From the NCBI RefSeq assembly GCF_033170155.1, contig NZ_CP137079.1, positions 2,604,001-2,668,000 of the forward strand: a stretch of DNA of 64,000 nucleotides, given 5' to 3'. Positions 29,678 through 36,463 of the stretch are shown here, in pieces. The first letter of the stretch is position 1. Each line of letters begins with the position of its first letter. Source of the DNA: Raineyella sp. W15-4 (GTDB taxonomy: Bacteria > Actinomycetota > Actinomycetes > Propionibacteriales > Propionibacteriaceae). The notes under the pieces are model-generated. The model was not told the DNA's origin. It was given only the letters and a program-made list of their open reading frames with translations, and did not search any database. Both the position numbers and the translations under genes were made by a program.

Positions 29678-30643
29678 TCAGTGTAGGACGCGGCCGGCGG
29701 CGGTGCGCCGGATTCGGGGCCGAGCGGGCCGGCATCGGACCGTCAGGGCGCCGGGCAACACACCCACCTCGAGGTCGACGACATCGGTGACGACATCGCC
29801 GTCCAACTGGACCGGCAGCGGGCTCGGCGGCGTGACCCGGGCGGCGGAGGTCCGGCCGTACGCCAGCGCCCGGGTCCGGCGAGGTCGGTGGAACAGTCCC
29901 GTGCCGGCCACGGCGACCCAGTCGAGGAGACTGCGCAGCGGCACCTCCAGGGTCTCCAGGGCGCCGTCGCCGGGGGCCGCGTCGGGAAACACGGTGATCC
30001 CCCCGGGGACCCGTGGGAGATTGCCGAAGAGCACGGTCCAGGTCCGCACCGCGCGCGGATGACCGTCGAGATCGACGACCATCGGCAGCGGCCGCAGCAG
30101 CGCATGGCGGATCCCGGCGGTGAAGTAGGCCAGCCAGCCGAGCCGCCGTTTGAGGCGTACGCCGGTGGCGGCCACGGTCTGCGCGTCGCGGCCGATCCCG
30201 GCCATCACCAGGAAGACCGCCTCGACCACCGGTCCGGGAGCGGTGGTCATCCGGGCGGACCCGACGTCCATCCGCAGCTCGCCGCCGCCCAGCGCGGTCG
30301 CCACGGCGAGACGTACGTCCCGGCGGGGCAGCCGCAGATTGCGGGCGACGATGTTGGCGGTCCCGGTCGGGACGATGCCCAGCGCAACGCCGGTCCCGGC
30401 GAGCACCCGGGCCGCTTCGCGGACGGTCCCGTCACCACCGGCGACCACCACCAGGTCCGCCCCCGCGGCCAGCAGTCGCCGGGTCTGGTCGGCGCCGGGC
30501 GAGTCGACGGTGGTGGTGAGGACGGTCGGGGCGGGTGCGCCGAGGGCGGCCAGGGCCGCGGCGAGTTCCCGGCGGGCGCGCTCCGCCCGCCGGCCGACGG
30601 GATTGAGCACCAGGCCGACCCGCGGACGGTCGGCCGGCGGCAC
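29678..30643 (-). CDS. Diacylglycerol/lipid kinase (DagK-YegS family)
   Basis: This 321-residue soluble or peripheral enzyme phosphorylates diacylglycerol or a related lipid. The catalytic-domain signature VVVAGGDGTVREAARVL lies at about 64-80, and GIVPTGTANIVARNLRLP follows near residue 90. The C-terminal beta-rich domain ends with LPVQLDGDVVTDVVDLEVGV. The start is a GTG with no clear ribosome site. It is 18 bp after the stop of the MarR-type regulator on the same strand, so they may share a transcript. Confidence 0.88.
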   Translation of the reverse strand: MPPADRPRVGLVLNPVGRRAERARRELAAALAALGAPAPTVLTTTVDSPGADQTRRLLAAGADLVVVAGGDGTVREAARVLAGTGVALGIVPTGTANIVARNLRLPRRDVRLAVATALGGGELRMDVGSARMTTAPGPVVEAVFLVMAGIGRDAQTVAATGVRLKRRLGWLAYFTAGIRHALLRPLPMVVDLDGHPRAVRTWTVLFGNLPRVPGGITVFPDAAPGDGALETLEVPLRSLLDWVAVAGTGLFHRPRRTRALAYGRTSAARVTPPSPLPVQLDGDVVTDVVDLEVGVLPGALTVRCRPARPRIRRTAAGRVLH

Positions 30644-30661
30644 GGCGATCGACGGCTCGGC

Positions 30662-31096
30662 TCAGGCGCTCTCCGGAAGACCGGAGGACAGGTTGTCGCA
30701 CATCCGGCGCAGGGTGTCGACCGTGGTGCGGTAGTCGGCGCCGCTGATGCCGCGGGCCAAGTCCTGCCGGACGTGCTCCACGTGGCCGCGGACCTGGTCG
30801 TGGGCAGCCAGACCGGTCTCGGTGAGGGACAGTGTCGTCCCGTCGTCGTCGATCCAGCCCCGGGCGGAGAGGATCTCCAGGGCCGCCTCCAGCGAGTCGT
30901 CCCGGTCACAACGGAACGCGCCGAGCGTCTCGCGCAGGCTCGCGACGGTCCGGGCGCCCCAGGACAGGGCGCTCAGCACCTGCCACTGACGACGCGTCAC
31001 GTCGTCCTCGTGGAGGGCCTGCTCGAACGCCTGGTTGATCAGGGAATCGAGATGCTTGGCCCAGTAGCCGATCGGCCGCTCCTGTTGTTCCCGCAT
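30662..31096 (-). CDS. MarR-like winged-helix regulator
   Basis: This 144-residue DNA-binding protein has the MarR layout: N-terminal helix (IGYWAKHLDSLINQAFEQAL), winged helix with RRQWQVLSALSW and LEILSARGWIDDDGTTLSLT, and C-terminal dimer helices. It is divergent from a two-gene ABC exporter, the usual arrangement for local control of efflux. The ATG at 31096 has no ribosome site, but TACCGT (31103-31108) lies 6 bases upstream, suggesting a leaderless mRNA. Confidence 0.82.
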   Translation of the reverse strand: MREQQERPIGYWAKHLDSLINQAFEQALHEDDVTRRQWQVLSALSWGARTVASLRETLGAFRCDRDDSLEAALEILSARGWIDDDGTTLSLTETGLAAHDQVRGHVEHVRQDLARGISGADYRTTVDTLRRMCDNLSSGLPESA

Positions 31097-31232
31097 ACGC
31101 CCACGGTAATCGTCTGCGGGGTGGTCCACCACGAAAACCCACGGGAGGCCGGTGTCCGCCCCCGCGTGGCGCCGGTTCCCGCCGGCTCCGCCCGGCCGGT
31201 CGGCCGACCGGCCGACCGGGTATCCTGCCGGT
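31097..31232. promoter_or_regulatory. Divergent leaderless promoters, MarR gene and ABC exporter
   Basis: On the minus strand TACCGT (31103-31108) lies 6 bases before the regulator ATG. On the plus strand TATCCT (31221-31226) lies 6 bases before the ABC GTG. Between them CGGCCGACCGGCC-type repeats around 31200-31217 could hold an operator, but no clear MarR palindrome is evident. Confidence 0.5.
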
Positions 31233-32147
31233 GTGATCTCGGTGCAGGGACTGACGCGCCGGTTCGGTGAGACGCTGGCGGTCGACGGTCTCACGGTGGA
31301 GATCGGTGAGAGTGAGGTCTTCGGCCTGCTCGGCCCGAACGGTGCGGGCAAGACGACGACGATCCGGATGCTGGCCGGGCTGATCGGGGTGACGAGCGGC
31401 CGCGCGACCGTGCAGGGCGTCGACATCACCGACCGGTCGGCCGGCCCCCGCCTGCGGAGACTCGTCGGGGTGTTACCGGAGGAGGTCGGTCTCTACGGCG
31501 ATCTGAGCGCGGCCCGGACGCTGGACTTCTTCGCCCGACTCCACCACGTGGACCGACCGCGACGGGTCGAGCAGATCGAGTGGCTGCTGCACCGGCTGGA
31601 CCTCTGGGAGCGACGTGACATGCCGGTCGCCGACCTGTCGAAGGGCCTCAAACAGCGGCTCGCCCTCGCTCGGGCGCTGGTGCACGATCCGCCGGTCGTC
31701 CTTCTGGACGAGCCGACCGCCAACCTGGACCCGGAGATGGCCCGCACGGTCCGGCAGTTCCTCGTCGACCTCGGAGCACGTGGGCATGTGGTCGTGATCA
31801 ACACCCACCGGCTCGAGGAGGCTGAGCGGATCTGCCATCGCGTCGGCATCCTGCGGACCCGTCTCCTCCGCGTCGGCCGGCCAGCCGAACTGCGCGTGAG
31901 CATGGCTGCCGGTCGTGTTGCCGTCGAGCTGGAGCAGGTCACGGACGCCGTCGTCGAGGCGGCCCGGAGTGTCGGCGCCGTCGATGTGACTGCCGCGACC
32001 ACGCAGCTCGAGGCGCACCTGCCCGCCGAGGTCTCCGTACCCGACCTCGTCACAGCCATCGTGCTGGCCGGCGGCCGGGTCACCGCGGTGTCCCGGGGGG
32101 AGACCCTCGAGGACGCCTACCTGGAGATCGTCGAGGACCACCCGTGA
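31233..32147 (+). CDS. ABC transporter ATP-binding protein (exporter type)
   Basis: This 304-residue ATPase powers an export system with the next gene. Walker A is GPNGAGKTT at about 39-47, the signature is the degenerate DLSKGLKQRLALARAL, and Walker B is VVLLDEPTANLD. A C-terminal extension of about 90 residues follows the H-loop, typical of the CcmA/NatA/DrrA group. The GTG at 31233 is favoured by the leaderless spacing from TATCCT and by the normal N-terminus VISVQGLTRRFGETLAVDGL; longer versions reading into the promoter are rejected. Confidence 0.9.
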   Translation: MISVQGLTRRFGETLAVDGLTVEIGESEVFGLLGPNGAGKTTTIRMLAGLIGVTSGRATVQGVDITDRSAGPRLRRLVGVLPEEVGLYGDLSAARTLDFFARLHHVDRPRRVEQIEWLLHRLDLWERRDMPVADLSKGLKQRLALARALVHDPPVVLLDEPTANLDPEMARTVRQFLVDLGARGHVVVINTHRLEEAERICHRVGILRTRLLRVGRPAELRVSMAAGRVAVELEQVTDAVVEAARSVGAVDVTAATTQLEAHLPAEVSVPDLVTAIVLAGGRVTAVSRGETLEDAYLEIVEDHP

Positions 32148-32878
32148 ACGCCACCGACGTCCTCACCATCGCCCGCAAGGACCTCGGGACGGCCCTCCGG
32201 CGCCGCAGCCTCCGGTACTCGCTCATCCTCTTCCCGGTCCTCACCGCCATCGGGCTCTCGCTCGTCATCGGGTACGTAGGACGGGCCGCCGAGGTCCCCA
32301 CGGACGTCGTCGCACACCTGCTGCTCTCCTTCGTGTTCTTCTTCGCCGTCGGTGCCGCGATCCTCTCGACGACGATCGCCGCGTATTCCTTCGTCGGGGA
32401 GAAGGTCGAGCGGAGCCTCGAGCCGTTGCTCGCCACGCCCGTCACCGATCTGGACATCCTGCTGGGGAAGGCGCTCGCCGCGGTCCTGCCTCCGGTCGTC
32501 TCCACCTGGCTGGGGATCGCGCTGTTCATCGTCCTGGCCGATCTCCGGACGTCCGCCCGTTTCGGTGTCGGCTACCTGCCCGGCCCGGCGGCCTGGATCA
32601 TCATCGGTGTGGTCGTCCCGCTGTCCTCCCTGCTGAGTGTCCTGTTCAGCGTCCTGGTCTCGACGCGCGCCGCCGAGACGCGTGCGGCCCAGCAGGCGGC
32701 CGCACTCATCACGCTCCCCTTCGCCGCGATCTACGTCCTCTCCGAGGTCGGGATCGTCCCTCTCGATCCCGTCGGGATGCTGTCCCTCTCGGGAGTGCTG
32801 GCCGTCGTCGACGTGGTGCTGTTCCTCCTGGCGAGGGTCGCCTTCGACCGGGAGGAGATCCTCACCCGGTGGCGCTGA
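32144..32878 (+). CDS. ABC transporter permease (ABC-2 type)
   Basis: This 244-residue membrane protein has six helices in ABC-2 order. It begins NATDVLTIARKDLGTALRRR, a typical amphipathic start, and shows SFVGEKVERSLEPLLATPVT between helices 2 and 3, the conserved NatB/ABC-2 coupling region. The GTG overlaps the ATPase stop by 4 bp. The pair resembles NatAB-like or drug exporters; the cargo is unknown. Confidence 0.87.
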   Translation: MNATDVLTIARKDLGTALRRRSLRYSLILFPVLTAIGLSLVIGYVGRAAEVPTDVVAHLLLSFVFFFAVGAAILSTTIAAYSFVGEKVERSLEPLLATPVTDLDILLGKALAAVLPPVVSTWLGIALFIVLADLRTSARFGVGYLPGPAAWIIIGVVVPLSSLLSVLFSVLVSTRAAETRAAQQAAALITLPFAAIYVLSEVGIVPLDPVGMLSLSGVLAVVDVVLFLLARVAFDREEILTRWR

Positions 32879-32970
32879 CGGCCGAGCGACCACAGTGGCA
32901 CGCGTAGCTGTGCCAGCGGATCGCCAGGGGTCAAGATGTCGTCACCATCACACCGGCGGGAGGAGAGCAC

Positions 32971-33753
32971 GTGAGGACCCGGGTGGCCGACTACCTGCTG
33001 GAGGTGGCCGGGGCGCGACGTACGCCTGAGCTCAACCGCCATCTCGCGCTGCTGCTCGCCCTGGTGGCCGGGATCCTCAACTCCGTCGGCTTCGTCGCCG
33101 TCAGCGTCTACACCTCACACATGACCGGGCTCACCGCCACGGTCGCCGACGCCATCGTGCTGTGGCGGCCGGCGGTGGTGCTGAGCGGGGTGACCGCGCT
33201 GGCCTCGTTCATCGCCGGCGCGATGGGCTGCGCCGTGATCTTCAACTGGGGTCGCCGCCGGGGGCTGCACAGCCGCTACGCGAACGTGCTGCTGGTCGAG
33301 GGCGGCCTGATGCTGCTGTTCGGCCTGCTCGCCGAGGAGCTCACCTGGGACCACCGGCACCTGGTGTTCATCGCGGTGCTCTGCTTCACGATGGGCCTGC
33401 AGAACGCCACCATCACCAAGATCTCCGGGGCGACGATCCGCACCACCCACGTCACCGGCATGGTCACCGACATCGGCATCGAGCTCGGCAAGATCGCCTA
33501 TCGCAACCGGCTTCCCGACGCGGACCCGGTGGTCGGCGACCGGACCAAGCTGGCGATGCTCGCCTCGTTGGTCGGCCTGTTCTTCCTCGGCGGGATGATC
33601 GGCGCCGCGGGCTATCTGTGGATCGGGTTCGCCTTCCTGGTCCCCACCGCGCTGGTGCTGCTGGTGGCGACCTACCGGCCGCTGGCGGAGGACCTGCGGG
33701 CACTGCGGCACGCCCGGCGGGACCGGGCCGGTCACCCACGGGCCGAGAGCTGA
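32971..33753 (+). CDS. YoaK/DUF1275 family membrane protein
   Basis: This 260-residue integral membrane protein has six to seven helices. Family-typical pieces are LVAGILNSVGFVAV, YTSHMTGLTATVADAI, GLQNATITKISGATIRTTHV and TGMVTDIGIELG. No function has been shown for the family to my knowledge. GGAGGAGAG lies just before the GTG start. It converges with the Fpg/Nei gene with only 7 bp between stops. Confidence 0.88.
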   Translation: MRTRVADYLLEVAGARRTPELNRHLALLLALVAGILNSVGFVAVSVYTSHMTGLTATVADAIVLWRPAVVLSGVTALASFIAGAMGCAVIFNWGRRRGLHSRYANVLLVEGGLMLLFGLLAEELTWDHRHLVFIAVLCFTMGLQNATITKISGATIRTTHVTGMVTDIGIELGKIAYRNRLPDADPVVGDRTKLAMLASLVGLFFLGGMIGAAGYLWIGFAFLVPTALVLLVATYRPLAEDLRALRHARRDRAGHPRAES

Positions 33754-33760
33754 CCCCGGC

Positions 33761-34615
33761 TCACTTCAACAGGCGATCCATCCGCCGATCGCTGAGCCGG
33801 CGGCCGCCGGTCTGGCAGGTCGGACAGTACTGCAGCGACTTGTCGGCGAAAGCGACCTCGGCGATGTCGGTGCCGCACATCGGGCACGGCAGCCCGGTCC
33901 TGGCGTGCACCCGGTAGCCGGCGTGCTTGATGCCCTTGAGCCGGTCCAGCGGCTGTCCCGCCATCGCCTCGGCGGCCCGCCCGAGCACCTCACCGATCGC
34001 GGCGTGCAGCCGACCGGTCTCGTCGACGCCGAGGGTCTTCGCCGTCGCGTACGGTGACAGCCGCGCCGCGTGCAGGATGTCGTCGGAGAAGCCGTTGCCG
34101 ATGCCGGCCATCAGCATCTGGTCGGTGAGCACCGTCTTCAGCCGGGCGCCGGTGCCGGCCAGGATCGCACCGAGCTCCTCGACCGACAGGCCGGCCGCCT
34201 CCGGTCCGAGGCGCGCGATCTCGGGCAGTGTCGCGGGGTCGGCGGCGACGTACGCCGCCACGCCCTTCTTGGTGCCGGCCTCGGTCACGTCGAGCGCCGA
34301 CCCGCTGTCCAGGACGAGGCGCAGCGCCAGCGGGCCGCGGCCCGGCCGGACCGGGGTCTTCGGGGTGGTGGCGCGCCAGTGCAGCCAGCCGGCGCGGGCC
34401 AGATGGAGGGCAAGGTGGACGTCCTCGCAGCCGAGCAGCAGGAACTTGCCACGCCGCCCGACCTCGGTCAGCCGCTTGCCGATCAGGGCGGTGTGCGGCG
34501 GGTCGGCAGTCTTCAGCACCGAGAACGAGGCGAGGTCGACACGCTCGACCAGCCGGCCCGCGGCACGCTCCCGCAGGAAGGCCGCAGCGGCGTCGAGCTC
34601 GGGGGCTTCCGGCAT
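33761..34615 (-). CDS. Fpg/Nei family DNA glycosylase
   Basis: This bifunctional glycosylase/AP lyase for oxidised bases has 284 residues. After Met removal the N-terminus is Pro-Glu (MPEAPEL), the catalytic pair. A conserved Lys follows in GKFLLLG, and the C-terminal zinc finger has C-x2-C-x16-C-x2-C (CPMCG ... CPTCQTGGR). GNGFSDDILHAARLSP replaces the commoner GNIYVNE. It is probably an actinobacterial Fpg-like branch and not the main MutM. The ATG is preceded by CATAAT at 6 bases, a leaderless promoter overlapping that of the divergent pcm gene. Confidence 0.88.
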   Translation of the reverse strand: MPEAPELDAAAAFLRERAAGRLVERVDLASFSVLKTADPPHTALIGKRLTEVGRRGKFLLLGCEDVHLALHLARAGWLHWRATTPKTPVRPGRGPLALRLVLDSGSALDVTEAGTKKGVAAYVAADPATLPEIARLGPEAAGLSVEELGAILAGTGARLKTVLTDQMLMAGIGNGFSDDILHAARLSPYATAKTLGVDETGRLHAAIGEVLGRAAEAMAGQPLDRLKGIKHAGYRVHARTGLPCPMCGTDIAEVAFADKSLQYCPTCQTGGRRLSDRRMDRLLK

Positions 34616-34632
34616 GCGGCCATTATGGACCT
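34616..34632. promoter_or_regulatory. 17-bp divergent spacer with overlapping leaderless -10 boxes
   Basis: The palindrome CCATTATGG (34620-34628) gives CATTAT on the plus strand (34621-34626), 6 bases before the GTG at 34633, and CATAAT on the minus strand (34622-34627), 6 bases before the ATG at 34615. The two -10 boxes share five base pairs, so only one polymerase can open this site at a time. Confidence 0.6.
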
Positions 34633-35217
34633 GTGAGCACAGCAGCGACGATGTCCGACATCCTGCGGGTGATGCGGGACCTCGGGCGTGTCCCGTTTCT
34701 CCGGGCGGCGGAGCGGCCGTACGCCGACATCGACCTCCCGCTGCCGATCGGTCACGGCCAGACGAACTCCCAGCCGTCCACCGTGGCGGCGATGCTGGAG
34801 CTGCTCGAGGTGCCGGCCGGCGGGTCGGTGCTGGACGTGGGAGCCGGCTCGGGCTGGACCACCGCGCTCCTCGCCCGGCTGGTCGGATCGTCCGGCCGGG
34901 TGACCGGGGTCGAGAGGATCCCCGACCTGACCCGCCGGGCCGCCGCGACGCTGGCGACCCTGGGCCTGCCGTGGGCCGAGATCCACCAGGCCGTCCCGGG
35001 CCTGCTCGGGTGGCCCGCCGCGGCGCCGTTCGACCGGATCCTGGTGTCGGCCGACGCCGAGCGGCTGCCGATGGATCTGGTCCACCAGTTGGCCCCGGGC
35101 GGCATCATGGTGATCCCGGTTGCCTCGGTGATGCACCGGATCCGGCAGGAGATTTCCGGCCGGATCGTCGACACCCGCCACGGGCCGTACTCCTTCGTGC
35201 CGCTGATCCCCTGGTGA
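34633..35217 (+). CDS. pcm: Protein-L-isoaspartate O-methyltransferase-like
   Basis: This SAM-dependent enzyme, 194 residues, would repair isoaspartyl residues in damaged proteins. N-terminal family features are VPRFLRAAERPYADID-like sequence (VPFLRAAERPYADIDLPLPI) and GQTNSQPSTVAAMLELL; the SAM loop is VLDVGAGSGWTTALLA. At 194 residues it is slightly shorter than E. coli Pcm. The GTG at 34633 fits the leaderless spacing; an ATG six codons later is the alternative. A distinct methyltransferase substrate cannot be excluded. Confidence 0.83.
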   Translation: MSTAATMSDILRVMRDLGRVPFLRAAERPYADIDLPLPIGHGQTNSQPSTVAAMLELLEVPAGGSVLDVGAGSGWTTALLARLVGSSGRVTGVERIPDLTRRAAATLATLGLPWAEIHQAVPGLLGWPAAAPFDRILVSADAERLPMDLVHQLAPGGIMVIPVASVMHRIRQEISGRIVDTRHGPYSFVPLIPW

Positions 35218-35223
35218 GCCGGC

Positions 35224-35739
35224 TCAGCGGAGCCTGCTGTCCTCGCTCAGCCGATGGTAGGCGTGATCGACGTACACCAACGGGAAGGCCCGGGGCCCCA
35301 GATCCGCACGCACGGCCCGGGCGATGACGAGCAGGCTGCCGGCGATGTCGATCCGCTGTTCGATCCGGCCCTGCACCCACCCGACAGCGCCGGAGAGGAC
35401 GATCTCCCCGCCGGGCAGCACCTCGGTGGCGATCCCGGCGAACCGGTCCTGCGCGGGCGCGGCGAACCTGGCCGCGACGTCGGACTGGGCGGCGGACAGC
35501 ACGTTGACCACCACCCCGTCCGCGGCCTCGATCACCGCCCGGGACGAGGAGGTCGCGTTGACCGAAAAGGCGAAGTAGGCGGGATCGACGGACACCGAGA
35601 CCACCGAGGTCGCGGTGAAGCCCCGTGGACCGTCGGGCCCGACCGCCGTGACCACCGCCACACCCCCTGCGTGTCGCCGGAAGACAGCCCTGAAGTCCTC
35701 AGCGCCGAGCTGTTCGTCCGTCCGGGCGTCGTCTGTCAC
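35224..35739 (-). CDS. Flavin reductase domain protein
   Basis: This 171-residue FMN-binding split-barrel protein is likely an NAD(P)H:flavin reductase that supplies reduced flavin. The family segments FRAVFRRHAGGVAVVTAVG, GFTATSVVSVSVDPAYFAFS and SRAVIEAADGVVVNVLS are in order. The GTG at 35739 follows GGAGGA at 4 bases; an ATG five codons upstream overlaps that ribosome site and is less likely. It overlaps the Pth2-like gene by 4 bp and converges with pcm 6 bp away. Confidence 0.85.
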   Translation of the reverse strand: MTDDARTDEQLGAEDFRAVFRRHAGGVAVVTAVGPDGPRGFTATSVVSVSVDPAYFAFSVNATSSSRAVIEAADGVVVNVLSAAQSDVAARFAAPAQDRFAGIATEVLPGGEIVLSGAVGWVQGRIEQRIDIAGSLLVIARAVRADLGPRAFPLVYVDHAYHRLSEDSRLR

Positions 35740-36452
35740 CTGTTCCTCCATTCCGGGTCCCCCGCAGGCCAACGGTAGCCGGGCATCCACCGGGCCCGGA
35801 CGGTCTCGGTCGGCCCGTCGAGCTCGGTGAAGCCGGCATCGACCACCGAGACGGGGCGGGTGGCGGCCGCCCAGGCCACCGGGTCGGGGTGATCGACCCG
35901 CACCCGGAGGCCGTCGGCCCGCCACCGCCGCCGGATCGGCGCGTCCATGGCTTCCCAGGCGAGCTGGGCGGCGTGGCCGCACTGCGCCGCCAGCTTGCCG
36001 CTGGTCAGCTCGATCAGCGGGCTGACTTCGATCACGACGACGGGATCGACGGTGAGGCTCTCCCCGCCGGTCTCGAACTGCGTGCCGGACACCTGCAGCT
36101 TGTCGAGCAGCCGGGGCAGCGGATGTACCGGTGCGGGGACGAAGGCCCGGACGGCGGCGGTGGCGTGGCCCTCCGGTCCCGGCTGGCTGGTCGTGATGCC
36201 GTCGAGGATCTGGACGTCGTCCCAGCGTTTGCCGTCGGCGCGGCGGACGAGCTTGCGGATCCGGTCGTCGGACCAGTATTCGACAGCGTCGTGCCATGGC
36301 CCGCCCGGGGCCGCGCGCTCGTCGGCGAGCAGCGAGACGACCGCCCGGGCGGCCGCCTCGGCCACATCGATCTCCCGGGTCGGGACATGCCGGTCGCGGC
36401 GGACGACGAGCTGCATCGCCCAGGGGAGGTCATCGTCATCGTGCTCGGTCAC
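35736..36452 (-). CDS. Peptidyl-tRNA hydrolase Pth2-like protein
   Basis: This 238-residue protein has an N-terminal part beginning with acidic residues and PWAMQLVVRRDRHVP, and a C-terminal Pth2 signature GKLAAQCGHAAQLAW at about 153-167. Pth2 enzymes recycle peptidyl-tRNA. The bacterial form is typically longer than the archaeal 115-residue enzyme, and that is what is seen. The GTG at 36452 is 11 bp from the stop of the UvrA paralogue. Co-transcription of uvrA-like, pth2-like and flavin-reductase genes is likely. Confidence 0.8.
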   Translation of the reverse strand: MTEHDDDDLPWAMQLVVRRDRHVPTREIDVAEAAARAVVSLLADERAAPGGPWHDAVEYWSDDRIRKLVRRADGKRWDDVQILDGITTSQPGPEGHATAAVRAFVPAPVHPLPRLLDKLQVSGTQFETGGESLTVDPVVVIEVSPLIELTSGKLAAQCGHAAQLAWEAMDAPIRRRWRADGLRVRVDHPDPVAWAAATRPVSVVDAGFTELDGPTETVRARWMPGYRWPAGDPEWRNR

Positions 36453-36463
36453 GCCGGACGACC

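Noticed and set aside
29600-29690. GTAC-rich stretch upstream of the SDR gene taken as the same operator as near dppA
   Set aside because: CGTAC is frequent across this genome and the spacing differs, so the similarity is weak.
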